From the NCBI RefSeq assembly GCF_003970865.1, contig NZ_RXLZ01000003.1:58677-122676 (forward strand): a stretch of DNA of 64,000 nucleotides, read 5' to 3'. The notes under the pieces were generated by a model. That model saw nothing but the letters and a program-made list of their open reading frames with translations, was not told where the DNA came from and did not search any database. Both the position numbers and the translations under genes were made by a program. Position 1 is the first letter of the stretch. Each line of letters begins with the position of its first letter. The stretch comes from Stenotrophomonas maltophilia (GTDB lineage Bacteria; Pseudomonadota; Gammaproteobacteria; Xanthomonadales; Xanthomonadaceae). Shown piece after piece: positions 49,032-58,513 of the stretch.

Positions 49032-51175
49032 GCCGGTAAGGCTCCGGGAGGCGGCGACTGCAGCGTGGCCGCACGCCTGCGCTGCTCCTGCATGGCCTGG
49101 GCCACGGCCTCTTCGGTGGTGATGCCCTGCTTGACCAGGTAGTCGCCGATGCGACCGTCGCGCTGCGGCATGTAGTCGTCCAGTGCGATCTCGAAGCGTG
49201 CATGATCGATCAGGCGCATCTCCACCAGCAGGTCACCCAGCAGGGGCACATTGTCCAGCTGCCACTGCCGGTCGCCACCGATCAGGCGCAGGCCCGCGTT
49301 GATCTCGCTTTCGCGGGCGATGCTCTGTTCGATGTGCTCGCTGCGGGTTTCCTGCTTCAGCAGGGCCAACGCGTCTTCGGGCAATGGGCTGGCCACGGCC
49401 AGCCGCAGTGTTCCCTGCTGGCGCGGCGGCAAGGGCAGCATGCGCCATTGCACACAGGCATCGGCACTGACCGGGAACTGGCAGGCGCGCAGGTAATCCA
49501 CGTCGATCACCGCGCGTGGCAGGTCCCCCTGAAAGGCGATCGCCTCGGCCAGCGTTTCATCATCCAGCCAGCCCTGGGTGAGCAGGATGCGGCCCAGCGG
49601 TTGCTGGCGACCGGCCTGCTGCTGGTCCAGCGCCTGCTGCAGGCGTTCGGGTTCCACCGCCTGCCAGGTGGTCAGCAGTTCACCGAGTTGCTTGCGGGTC
49701 TGCACCAGCTGCGCCGCATCCGGGAAGTCGTGCATGGTCTTGTCCCAGACCATGCGCTTGCCGAACAGCAGGTAGGCCAGGAACACCTTCCAGGCACGGG
49801 CGGTGGCCATGAAATTGATCATGTTGCCGACCACCATGCGCGGGATCGACATCAGTGCGTGCTCCCAGCCGTACAACCGGTTGACGAAGTAGAAGCGCTG
49901 CACGACGCGGGTCGCCAGCGCTGCGGTGGTCAGCAGCGCGACATTCATCTGCCAGGTACCGGCCTGGAACACGCTGGGAAACTGCATCGTCCACAGCCCG
50001 GTCATCTTCAACAGCCAGAACAGCAGCAGCTGCAGGAAGATGAGGTAGGCGATGATGCTGACGAACGAGGTGATGATGCCCTTGCGGTCACGCGCCAGCA
50101 GGTACTTGGTGGCCAGCGAGCCGCGCCAGCCCAGCGACTCCCAGCTCTGCAGGCCGATGCCCAGCACCCAGCGTGCCTTCTGCCGGTACGACGCGCGGAA
50201 GTTGTCGGGAAAGTATTCGCGTACGCACAGCGCCATCTGCTGGGTGCGCTCGCGCACCGGTCCCCAGCCGAACCATGACGGGCGGCGCACGCGGAACTGC
50301 ACCGGGAAGCGGGCGAAGATCGACTGCATGCCCATCGCCGCCAGTCGCGCACCGACGTCGTAATCCTCGGTGAGGCTGTCGGTGTTGAAGGGCTGGTTGT
50401 CGGTCTGCGCGCTCAGCGCCAGCAGCGCGCGCCGCGAGAAGCAGGTACCGACGCCTGCGGAGGGCACCATGCCGGACACGCTCTCGCGTACCACCAGATC
50501 CTTGGCGTGCCATTCGGCGAATTCGTCCATGTAGACGCCGGCCACCAGTTCGTACCACTCGCGGTCCAGCGAGGTGACCGGCAGCTGGATCATGTCCTTG
50601 CGCGGCAGCAGGTAGTTGTAGAAGCGCAGTTCCATCGGGTGCAGCACGTCCTCGCTGTCGTGCAGGATCACGCCGGCGAACTCGATGTCGTGGCGCTTCT
50701 CGTAATCGAAGATCGCCAGGATCAGCCAGTTCAGGCAGTCGGCCTTGCTGGTCGGCCCGTCGTGCGGTACTTCAACGCGGCGCAGGCGCTTGTAGCGGCG
50801 GCGCATGCGCTCGACTTCATCGATGGTCTGCTGGTCGTTGGGATAGGTGCCGACGAACACGACGTACTCGCGGTAGTCGAGTACGTTGATCATGTTCTCC
50901 ACCATCTGCGCGATGACGTCGTACTCCATCCACGCCGGCACCATGATCGCCAGCGGCTGTTGCGGCCGCTGCATCAGGTCTTCCTGGGTCAGCGGCCGGT
51001 ACGCTTCGCGACGCTTGATGGTCAGCGCGCGCCAGCTCTCGCGCACCCAGTACCAGACGTCGATGAACAGATCATCGAGGCTGGAGATCAGGATCAGCAC
51101 GGCCACCGCCGCCGCCGTGGTTTCCAGGACGGCGTAGTAGTTGGCCAGCTGGATGTTCCAGAACAGACCGTCCAC
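49028..51175 (-). CDS. nfrB: NfrB-like membrane glycosyltransferase with c-di-GMP-type MshEN motifs
   Basis: A 715-residue processive GT2 synthase. After a first membrane span come the GT2 motifs: AVE-like donor region, HDSEDVLHP (DxD-type), TEDYDVGAR and QKARWVLG (QxxRW-type), then four or five membrane spans. The C-terminal cytosolic part has four 24-residue MshEN-type motifs in two tandem pairs: about 496-519 and 526-549 (PLGRILLTQGWLDDETLAEA), and 645-668 and 675-698 (RIGDYLVKQGITTEEAVAQA). MshEN domains bind c-di-GMP, and E. coli NfrB is c-di-GMP-activated. It sits between the BcsB-like gene and nfrA. Confidence 0.87.
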   Translation of the reverse strand: MDGLFWNIQLANYYAVLETTAAAVAVLILISSLDDLFIDVWYWVRESWRALTIKRREAYRPLTQEDLMQRPQQPLAIMVPAWMEYDVIAQMVENMINVLDYREYVVFVGTYPNDQQTIDEVERMRRRYKRLRRVEVPHDGPTSKADCLNWLILAIFDYEKRHDIEFAGVILHDSEDVLHPMELRFYNYLLPRKDMIQLPVTSLDREWYELVAGVYMDEFAEWHAKDLVVRESVSGMVPSAGVGTCFSRRALLALSAQTDNQPFNTDSLTEDYDVGARLAAMGMQSIFARFPVQFRVRRPSWFGWGPVRERTQQMALCVREYFPDNFRASYRQKARWVLGIGLQSWESLGWRGSLATKYLLARDRKGIITSFVSIIAYLIFLQLLLFWLLKMTGLWTMQFPSVFQAGTWQMNVALLTTAALATRVVQRFYFVNRLYGWEHALMSIPRMVVGNMINFMATARAWKVFLAYLLFGKRMVWDKTMHDFPDAAQLVQTRKQLGELLTTWQAVEPERLQQALDQQQAGRQQPLGRILLTQGWLDDETLAEAIAFQGDLPRAVIDVDYLRACQFPVSADACVQWRMLPLPPRQQGTLRLAVASPLPEDALALLKQETRSEHIEQSIARESEINAGLRLIGGDRQWQLDNVPLLGDLLVEMRLIDHARFEIALDDYMPQRDGRIGDYLVKQGITTEEAVAQAMQEQRRRAATLQSPPPGALPA

Positions 51176-51181
51176 GGTGGA

Positions 51182-53383
51182 TCAGTGCCCTGCGTTGGCG
51201 GACTTGCGGCGGCGCACCTGGGTGACGCGGGCGGCCAGCAGCGCGAACACGATCACGCCGACCAGCAGCAGCAACCAGACCATGTGCCGTTCCCACTTCG
51301 ATTGCGGATTGCCATCCTGGGCAACGCGGCTTCCGTAAGGATCCTGGCGATCGAACTCGCGCACGGCATCACTGCCGTCGAGCACCGCGAGATCACCGCG
51401 CAGCAGCCGGAACGGTGCGCCGAACGACGGTGCCTGTGCACCCAGATCGCTGTACAGCACGCCGAGCTGGCCACCGGAGGTGCCGACCTGCACCACCGCG
51501 GCGCGGTCCAGGCCGCTGACATCCAGCAGCGGCTGCGGCTTGCCGCCGATCAGCAGGTGGCCGTCCTTCAGGCCGGCCACATCGACACCCGACGGCGCCA
51601 CTCCGAAGGCCAGCCACGGCGCACCCGGGCTGACCGCCGCACCGGCATCGACCACCTTCAGCTCCGACGCCTCTGGCGAGGCCCCCACTGCACTGGCCAC
51701 CGCGATCACCTTGCGCAGCGATGCCGGCGCGTCCTGCAGCCAGGTGGCGGGCACGAACATCTGGTTGCCGCGTGACAGCTGACTGCTGGCACCGACGAAG
51801 TCACTGCCCAGCGAACGCTTGGCCAGGGTCAGGTGGCTGCTGGGCAGGATCGAGACCGGATACGCGGTGGCCGGATCGTGGCAGTAGGGGCGTGCCGGCT
51901 GGCGCAGGAAGCTGACGCGGATCTCGTTGCGTGCCGACAGCGCGTAGGCCGGCACCTTGGCCACCAGCCGTTGCGGCTGGCCGTTGGCCGACAGCACCTT
52001 GCCGCCCAGCAGATAGTCGTTGAAGTAGATCGTCGCCACCGCGCCCTGCCCGGCCGCGTTGGGAGCCGCCGAGACATCGATCACCACCTCTTCGGGCAGG
52101 CGCCCATCGGCCGACAGCGCCCCGAGGTCGAAGGTGGCGCTGCGGTCCGCGCGGGTGACGACATCCATCGTGCCGGCGATGTTGCCGAGCCGGCTCAGCA
52201 GCACCTGGTCACCGTCCAGCTTCGGCGTGCCCGCTGCGCTGACCTGCAGGCTGCGGCCGAGCGCATAGCTGCGCCACTGTTCGGCGAAGAGTCCGGAAAC
52301 CTTGCCCGCCGCCGCTGGGTCGACCACCAGCGTCGGACGACCGGCAACGGCCACCACGCTGACTGACGCGTTGGCGGCGGGCTTTTCCAGGCCGCCCATG
52401 TCGGTACCACGCCACACAGCGAACGCCGTGACCGCATCGGCGCCGGTGGCGCCGACCTGTGCAGCGAGCGCATCCAGGGCCGCGCGCACGCCGGCCCGCA
52501 ACGCATCGCTGCCGATCATCACCTCTGCGGCCAATGGCCCACTGTCACGCAGCGACAGCAGTGCCCCCACTTCAGCCAGATCCTTGATCACATATGCGCG
52601 CTCGCCTGCGGCCAACGCTGCATAAGCGGGCACACCCTGCAGGCTGGCCGGGATGCTGATGCCGGTCAGGTCGACGCTGTCACCGACTTTGGGCAGTCCC
52701 ACCACCTGCACCTGCTTGCCACCGGCCTGCAGGGCCGTGCCAATGCGCCAGGCCGCGTCGTAGATGGGGGCCTGCAGCGCCTTGCCGTCCACCAGCAGGC
52801 GCACCTGCGGGGGCAGCGCGCCCCAGGCCTTGGCCACGGTGTCCACGGCGCGGCCGTCGAAGCGGTAGCTGAAGCGCGAGTCCGGCGACAGCCGCAGCAC
52901 GTTGGCCGGCGCGCTCTGGTCGGCACATTGGTAGTCGGACACGATCGACCACCAGCCGACACCGACCCGCACGAAGCCGTTCTGGCGGGGTTCGCCATCG
53001 ATGGCCAGCAGCTGGCTGGCGTCACCCTGTGCATCGGTGATCGAGCGTGCGGCGATCGGATCGCCATCGACCGACCACAGGCCGGAAGTGCGCCCGGCGT
53101 GACCGCGCACATAGCGCCCATCCAGCTGCAGCTGCGCATCGCGGGTGGCGACGCCGGCCGGCACCGGCAGGTAGATCTCGCGCTGGCTCTCCTGCCCGCT
53201 GAGCACCAGCGGTTGGCGGAAACCGAGTTCGCGCAGGGTCATCTGCCGGCTGACCGTGCCGTCGCCGCTCCACTCGGCGAACTGGCCGGCGACGCTGTCG
53301 GCGGCATGGGCACTGCCCACCACGCCCGACAGGACGAACGCGGCGGCGGATGCAAACAGGGGAGAGCGGCCGGTCTGGGTCAT
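51182..53383 (-). CDS. BcsB-like periplasmic, membrane-anchored polysaccharide synthase subunit
   Basis: A 733-residue protein with a signal peptide (LFASAAAFVLSGVVGSAHA), a long periplasmic beta-rich region and one C-terminal membrane span (MVWLLLLVGVIVFALLAARV) followed by a basic tail. Domain order, RQMTLRELGFRQPLVLSGQE near the start and ATIYFNDYLLGGKVLSANGQ in the middle resemble cellulose synthase subunit BcsB. It overlaps wecB by four bases and ends six bases before nfrB, so it should act with that synthase. E. coli nfrAB has no such partner that I know of. Confidence 0.82.
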   Translation of the reverse strand: MTQTGRSPLFASAAAFVLSGVVGSAHAADSVAGQFAEWSGDGTVSRQMTLRELGFRQPLVLSGQESQREIYLPVPAGVATRDAQLQLDGRYVRGHAGRTSGLWSVDGDPIAARSITDAQGDASQLLAIDGEPRQNGFVRVGVGWWSIVSDYQCADQSAPANVLRLSPDSRFSYRFDGRAVDTVAKAWGALPPQVRLLVDGKALQAPIYDAAWRIGTALQAGGKQVQVVGLPKVGDSVDLTGISIPASLQGVPAYAALAAGERAYVIKDLAEVGALLSLRDSGPLAAEVMIGSDALRAGVRAALDALAAQVGATGADAVTAFAVWRGTDMGGLEKPAANASVSVVAVAGRPTLVVDPAAAGKVSGLFAEQWRSYALGRSLQVSAAGTPKLDGDQVLLSRLGNIAGTMDVVTRADRSATFDLGALSADGRLPEEVVIDVSAAPNAAGQGAVATIYFNDYLLGGKVLSANGQPQRLVAKVPAYALSARNEIRVSFLRQPARPYCHDPATAYPVSILPSSHLTLAKRSLGSDFVGASSQLSRGNQMFVPATWLQDAPASLRKVIAVASAVGASPEASELKVVDAGAAVSPGAPWLAFGVAPSGVDVAGLKDGHLLIGGKPQPLLDVSGLDRAAVVQVGTSGGQLGVLYSDLGAQAPSFGAPFRLLRGDLAVLDGSDAVREFDRQDPYGSRVAQDGNPQSKWERHMVWLLLLVGVIVFALLAARVTQVRRRKSANAGH

Positions 53384-54564
53384 GGCGTCACTTCGCGTGG
53401 ATGGGGGTGGACGGCGCCGCTGCTGCGGAGGCCGGGCGAGAATTCGGGAAGCGGCGTACCACGCAGCGCGGCGACGATGCGCACGCTGGCGCGACCATCG
53501 CCGTAGGGGCTGGCGTCGGGATCGAAGCGGGTCGGGTGCGGTGGTTGTGCCAGTGCCGCGTTGACCGCTTCGACAATGCGTGAGGGCGTGGTGCCGACCA
53601 GCGTCACCACACCGGCCTCGACCGCCTCCGGGCGTTCGGTGACGTCGCGCATGACCAGCACGGGTTTGGCCAGCGCAGGCGCTTCTTCCTGCACACCACC
53701 GGAGTCGGTGAGGATGACGTCGGCGCGCTGCATCAGGCGCACGAAGCGCAGGTAGTCCTGCGGCGGCACCAGGTGCACGTTGTCGAGATGGCCGAGGTGG
53801 GCGTTGACCGGGCCCTGCACGTTCGGGTTCAGATGCACCGGGTACAGCACCTGCAGGTCCGGCCGCCGGGCCAGCTCAGCCAGCGCGCGGCAGATGTCCT
53901 CGAAGCCCTGGCCGAAGCTCTCGCGGCGGTGGCCGGTAACCAGCAGCAGGCGACGATCGGGGTCAAGCATGTGGAAGGGTTCGTCAGCCCGCGCACGCAG
54001 CGCCGGGTCGGCATCCAGGCGCTCTACGGTCTGCTGCAGGGCATCGATGACGGTGTTGCCGGTGACCAGGATCTGCCCGCCCAGGTGTTCACCGGCCAGG
54101 TTGGCGCGCGAGCTGGGCGTCGGCGCGTACAGCTGGTGGCCGACCACATCGATCACCCGCCGGTTCATTTCCTCCGGCCACGGCCGGTTGATGTCACCGG
54201 TGCGCAGTCCGGCCTCGACATGGCCGATCGGAATCCGGTGGTGGAACGCGGCCAGCGCGGCGGTCATCGCCGTGGTGGTATCACCGTGCACCAGCACCCA
54301 GTCGGGACGGACCTGCGTGTACAGCGCGTCAAGCCGTTCGAACAGCTTGGAACACAGGCCATTGAGGGTCTGGTTGGGCACCATGACATCGAGGTCATGG
54401 TCAGCGGTGATCTCGAACAGCGACATCACCTGGTCCAGCATCGCCCGGTGCTGGCCGGTGATGCAGACCACCGATTCGATGTCCGCAGCTTCGGCCAGGG
54501 CTCGCACCAGCGGCCCCATCTTGATTGCTTCCGGTCGCGTGCCGAACACCGACAGAACCTTCAC
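53380..54564 (-). CDS. wecB: UDP-N-acetylglucosamine 2-epimerase (non-hydrolysing)
   Basis: Interconverts UDP-GlcNAc and UDP-ManNAc in the cytoplasm. Motifs: VLSVFGTRPEAIKMGPLV, VHGDTTTAMTAALAAF, IGHVEAGLRTGDINRPWPEE, VTGHRRESFGQGFEDIC and LTDSGGVQEEAPAL. GTG 54564 is favoured as start because GGAG lies seven bases upstream and the family begins M/VKVL; ATG 54600 has no ribosome site. The gene gives 394 residues and overlaps the BcsB-like gene by four bases, so it is the first gene of the exopolysaccharide operon and supplies its likely precursor. Confidence 0.94.
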   Translation of the reverse strand: MKVLSVFGTRPEAIKMGPLVRALAEAADIESVVCITGQHRAMLDQVMSLFEITADHDLDVMVPNQTLNGLCSKLFERLDALYTQVRPDWVLVHGDTTTAMTAALAAFHHRIPIGHVEAGLRTGDINRPWPEEMNRRVIDVVGHQLYAPTPSSRANLAGEHLGGQILVTGNTVIDALQQTVERLDADPALRARADEPFHMLDPDRRLLLVTGHRRESFGQGFEDICRALAELARRPDLQVLYPVHLNPNVQGPVNAHLGHLDNVHLVPPQDYLRFVRLMQRADVILTDSGGVQEEAPALAKPVLVMRDVTERPEAVEAGVVTLVGTTPSRIVEAVNAALAQPPHPTRFDPDASPYGDGRASVRIVAALRGTPLPEFSPGLRSSGAVHPHPREVTP

Positions 54565-54732
54565 CGCAGCGCTCCGGACGGCCGGCGCGGCGGGATGCAA
54601 GCAGTTGTAGCCACGTCTGGATCCTTTCGGCGTTCCCGTCCAACACCCGCGGGCAGGAGACGGTCACCTCATGAGGAAACTCCAAAATCGCGACGTACAT
54701 CACATTCGAATGATGGTACGCGCGTCGTGGCA

Positions 54733-54794
54733 TTGATCTTCATCGTTGGAAGATCAAGACGCAGTCAACGCCGCCCGTGTAACGGGCGACGTTG
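54733..54794. promoter_or_regulatory. Two inverted repeats between smf operon and wecB
   Basis: TTGATCTTC-ATCGTTG-GAAGATCAA (54733-54757, perfect 9-bp arms) and CAACGCCGCCCGT-GTA-ACGGGCGACGTTG (54766-54794, one mismatch). They lie after the adhesin stop and before wecB, so one may end the fimbrial transcript and the other serve as an operator for wecB. No U-run follows either. The rest of the 267-base gap shows no gene. Confidence 0.5.
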
Positions 54795-54831
54795 CGGTGG
54801 AACGCAGCAGTGGCCGCGGCCTGGGGCCGCC

Positions 54832-55860
54832 TTACTCGTACTGGATGGTGAAGGTGGCCTGGCCGTTCGCGACACCGGCACCCACCGTGCCGGCCTGGGT
54901 CTGCACGTAACGGGCGCGCAGCGGCAAGGTCATCGTGCTGGTGCCGGGGGTGGTGGTACCGACGTTGACGGTCTGGCCGAAGCGCACTTCGCGCTCGGTG
55001 CTGCCATCACGCTGGACCATCTGGATGCCGATGCGGGTGGCGCTGTTGGTGGCCGCGCTGAGCTTCAGCACGCCCGGCATGTTCGAGCTGTCCTGGTCGG
55101 CATCGAGACGGATGCCGATCTTGCTCTGGTACTGGGCGACATTGCTGCCCTGGCAGTTCAGGCGGATCTCGAAATCGCGATCGACGGCCTTGGAACCGAC
55201 ACCGGTAAAGGTGGTGTTGGGCACACTGCCGAAATCGACCGCAATGTTGCGGCTGCCGGCCTGCACTTCGCAGGTCGGGCTGACCACGGTGGTGCCCGAA
55301 CCCCTGAAGGTCGAGGTCAATACCGGGCGGCCAGTACCATCGCCGTCGTAGTAGTAGGTGGTGAACCGGCCATTGGGCGCAATGATGCCGGAGCCGGTCT
55401 GCGCCGCGGTCTTGATCAGCTCGACACGGAAGCGGCCGCCATTGAGCGATATATTGGTGGGGCCGCGCAAATTGAGAGTATGTGGGTAGTAGGTCTGGAT
55501 ATCCCCAGAATCGCGATAGACGCGGATACCCACCCCAGCCACATCGGTGGCATAAACGTTGCTGAACCCCGGAACCGGCGTCTGTTGTGCAGCATTGACG
55601 AAGCGGCCACTGGCATTGCCGCCCCAGCCATCACAGCGGGCGATACTGTTCCGCTGATTGATGGTCACGATCAACTCTTTGATCACTCCACCCACAGCGA
55701 GATTGGGCAGGATCACGATCTGCCCCATATCCATCTGAACATCCTGCGCAACGAAGCCGGATTGGGTGATGTAGCAACTGGCGAACGCCGGACTGGCGAA
55801 GGCGGCGCCACCGAGCATGGCCATCGCGGCCAGCACCTTGCGGCCACGGGAAGAGATCAT
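54832..55860 (-). CDS. Fimbrial tip adhesin (SMF operon)
   Basis: A 342-residue exported protein: signal peptide (VLAAMAMLGGAAFASPAFA), an N-terminal binding domain (SCYITQSGFVAQDVQMDMGQ, IARCDGWGGNASG) and a C-terminal pilin domain (SPTCEVQAGSRNIAVDFGSV, FEIRLNCQGS) ending ATFTIQYE. This matches the fourth gene of the published smf-1 operon. ATG 55860 overlaps the usher stop as ATGA and has GGAGG ten bases upstream; ATG 55866 is the alternative. Confidence 0.85.
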   Translation of the reverse strand: MISSRGRKVLAAMAMLGGAAFASPAFASCYITQSGFVAQDVQMDMGQIVILPNLAVGGVIKELIVTINQRNSIARCDGWGGNASGRFVNAAQQTPVPGFSNVYATDVAGVGIRVYRDSGDIQTYYPHTLNLRGPTNISLNGGRFRVELIKTAAQTGSGIIAPNGRFTTYYYDGDGTGRPVLTSTFRGSGTTVVSPTCEVQAGSRNIAVDFGSVPNTTFTGVGSKAVDRDFEIRLNCQGSNVAQYQSKIGIRLDADQDSSNMPGVLKLSAATNSATRIGIQMVQRDGSTEREVRFGQTVNVGTTTPGTSTMTLPLRARYVQTQAGTVGAGVANGQATFTIQYE

Positions 55861-58442
55861 CGGCATGCTGCCTCCAGCGGGATGAAGCCGGTCTTGGACG
55901 CATCAGCGCCCGCCGGAACCTGGTAATCGACGGTGCAGCGCTGGTCGGCGCCGGCGCCCCACTCCACCAGCAGGCTGCCCTGGTTCTTTTCACTGCGCAC
56001 GTACAGGCGGCCACCCTGGCTGACCATGCCCACCGGCTGGCCCTGCTCATCCTTGACCTGCGCACCGAACGGCATGGTGCGGCCATCGGGGTTGCGCACC
56101 TGGATCAGCAGCGCGTTGCCCTTGCGGGTATCGAAGCGCAGGTAGCTGATGGCACCGGCGAACGGCGCGATCGACTGGCTGGTGCTTTCCAGCTCGACGT
56201 CGTGGGCCATGCCCTGCGGGTCGAGGGTGACGGTGTTGAGGCGGTACGGCGACACGTACGGGACCACCGCGTATCCGCGGCCATCGACGCGCAGGCCCGG
56301 GGCGTTGCTGACGATCGCATCGCGTGCGCCTGGCGCTTCCACCAGCACCATGGTGTCGCCACGCTGCGGGGTGAAGGTGAAGCCGCCCGGATGCACGACC
56401 ACGCTGCCGTTGGCACCGACTGAAGCCTGGCGGAAATCGCGCGAGTGGCTGTAGGTCGCGTTCAACGCGCTGTAGCGGCTGCGATATTCCGCACTGCCCA
56501 CTGCGGTGGTGCCACCTTCGCGGGAGTCGGAAAGTGCCACGCCATAGCTGAAGTTGTTGTCGACGCCGGTCGAGCCGGTGATGCCGACGCGGCTGTTGTC
56601 GTAGCCACCGCGCTCGCGCACGCCGAGGTCGGCGCTGAACGACACCGGGTGGGAACCACGGCCCAGCGGCACGCTCATCGACAGCAGGTACTGGGTGTCG
56701 GAACGGCCAAGCACGCCCTCTTCGGTGCGCAGCGCCGAGAAGCCGTAGTTCACCGAACGCCAGGCGTTGTTGTAGCCCACCTGGTACTGCTTGGAGGTGC
56801 CGGGGCGGTCGTAGAAGTCACGCACCGAACCGGTCACGTACAGCGCGCCGCCGCGACGGCCCAGCGGCTGGTTCAGCGTTACCTGGAACTGGCTGCGTTG
56901 ACGGCCACGGGTGGTTGGATCGATGCCGCGCTTGTCCGAATCACGGCCGTACAGCGCATCCTGCAGGCTGTAGAAGCCTTCGGTCGAATAGCGGTAGGCG
57001 GCCAGGGTCAGGTTGGTCCCGGTCTCGCCGATCATGTTGCTGTAGCTCAAGCGCACGCTGGCACCGGTGTGGTTGCCGTAGTGGTCGAACGTCGTACGGG
57101 CGTGGGTGACGTCGGCGGCGAACGCGCCGACCGGCGTGGACAGGCCGACGCCGTACAGCAGCGACAGGTAGCCATCGCTCAGTGCACTGCCACCGTACAG
57201 GGTCAGCTGGTTGCCGATGCCGCGCTGGTAGGTGCCCTGCACCAGCCACGGCTCATCGGCCAGCAGCTTGTTGCGCACCTGGCCGGCCGTCAGCGAGTAA
57301 CGCGACACGCCTTCACGCAGCATCTGCGGCACCGAACCGAACGGCACCTTGAATTCGCGGCGGCGGCCATCGGCCTCGATCACGCTCACTTCCAGATCGC
57401 CGCCGTAACCGGTCGGGTACAGGTCGTCGATGACGAAGCTGCCCGGCGACACGGTGGAGGAGTAGATCAGCTGCTCGTTCTGGCGCACTTCGATGCGTGC
57501 GTTGGTCTCGGCGATGCCGCGCACGACCGGCGCGTAACCGCGCAGCGAATCGGGCAGCATGCGGTCGTCGCTGGCCAGGCTGGCACCGCGGTAACCGATC
57601 GAATCGAACAGTTCACCGGTGGTGTAGGCCTCACCGATGGTGAGCATGCCGCGCACCTGCGGGATGCCGCGCTGCGCATAGGTGGCGATGCTCTGCCAAT
57701 GGCGGCCGTCGCCCTCGGACCAGGTCAGGTTCGAATCGTGGCGGAACTGCCAGCCACCCAGGTTCATGCCGGCGTTGAGGCCGAGGTAGGCACTGCGGTT
57801 GCGCTGGCCACCTTCGACGCGGCTGTCGCTGTCGATGGCATTGAAGCTGTAGCCGACGAAACCGGCATTGATGCCACGGTCCCACAGCGCCGGGTTGACG
57901 TAGCCGCGTGCCTCACGGCGCAGGAACACCTGCGGGATGCTCAGGTCGTAGCGCAGGTTGCCGCTGTCATAGACACCATAGGCATTGGCCATGCGCTGCT
58001 GGACGGGCACGCAGCTGGTCTTGTCGGTGGGCACGGACGGATCCTGCTGCAGCAGCACGGCCTCGCTGTCCACGCCCATTTCTTCCAGCATCGGCAGCGG
58101 CAGGCAGGCGTCGACACGGCCCTGCGCATCGGCCTTGAACTGCAGATCGCGACGGCCCTGCCAGGCACCGTTGACGTAGACGTCGACACGGTAGTTGCCG
58201 GCCACCATCGGGTTGCCGTTGCTGAAGGCCGCCAGGTCGACCTGCTTGGCCTGGCCGGACAGGAAGCTGGAGTTGAACTGGGCCGATTCCGGTGCACGCG
58301 CATTGGCCGCACCACTCTGCGCCATCAGCGCCTGTTCGCCGAGATTGGCCGGGGCAGCCAGCGCCCATCCTGGGCAGGCCACGCCAGCAACCAACAGGCA
58401 AAGCGCCTGATGGATCGACAATGTCAATCTGTTTCCGATCAC
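55857..58442 (-). CDS. Fimbrial outer membrane usher (SMF operon)
   Basis: An 861-residue FimD-type usher. Signal peptide, N-terminal domain FNSSFLSGQAKQVDLAAFSN, barrel/plug region (FDSIGYRGASLASDDRMLPD, APVVRGIAETNARIEVRQNE, FVIDDLYPTGYGGDLEVSV) and the C-terminal domains with a disulphide (RCTVDYQ...EAACR). The start is GTG 58442 with AAGGA eight bases upstream; no in-frame ATG is close. It is 71 bases after the chaperone and overlaps the adhesin gene. Confidence 0.94.
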   Translation of the reverse strand: MIGNRLTLSIHQALCLLVAGVACPGWALAAPANLGEQALMAQSGAANARAPESAQFNSSFLSGQAKQVDLAAFSNGNPMVAGNYRVDVYVNGAWQGRRDLQFKADAQGRVDACLPLPMLEEMGVDSEAVLLQQDPSVPTDKTSCVPVQQRMANAYGVYDSGNLRYDLSIPQVFLRREARGYVNPALWDRGINAGFVGYSFNAIDSDSRVEGGQRNRSAYLGLNAGMNLGGWQFRHDSNLTWSEGDGRHWQSIATYAQRGIPQVRGMLTIGEAYTTGELFDSIGYRGASLASDDRMLPDSLRGYAPVVRGIAETNARIEVRQNEQLIYSSTVSPGSFVIDDLYPTGYGGDLEVSVIEADGRRREFKVPFGSVPQMLREGVSRYSLTAGQVRNKLLADEPWLVQGTYQRGIGNQLTLYGGSALSDGYLSLLYGVGLSTPVGAFAADVTHARTTFDHYGNHTGASVRLSYSNMIGETGTNLTLAAYRYSTEGFYSLQDALYGRDSDKRGIDPTTRGRQRSQFQVTLNQPLGRRGGALYVTGSVRDFYDRPGTSKQYQVGYNNAWRSVNYGFSALRTEEGVLGRSDTQYLLSMSVPLGRGSHPVSFSADLGVRERGGYDNSRVGITGSTGVDNNFSYGVALSDSREGGTTAVGSAEYRSRYSALNATYSHSRDFRQASVGANGSVVVHPGGFTFTPQRGDTMVLVEAPGARDAIVSNAPGLRVDGRGYAVVPYVSPYRLNTVTLDPQGMAHDVELESTSQSIAPFAGAISYLRFDTRKGNALLIQVRNPDGRTMPFGAQVKDEQGQPVGMVSQGGRLYVRSEKNQGSLLVEWGAGADQRCTVDYQVPAGADASKTGFIPLEAACR

Positions 58443-58513
58443 ACTGACATTCCTTCAATTCGCCGCACAGCGGCGGTGGCGGGATGCGCAGGCCGGGGGC
58501 CAGCGCGGCGCGT

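Noticed and set aside
54565..54600. ATG at 54600 as the wecB start.
   Set aside because: No ribosome site lies before it, while GTG 54564 has GGAG at seven bases and matches the family N-terminus.
54601..54831. A c-di-GMP riboswitch before wecB.
   Set aside because: Neither class I nor class II conserved sequences are present; only simple inverted repeats were found.
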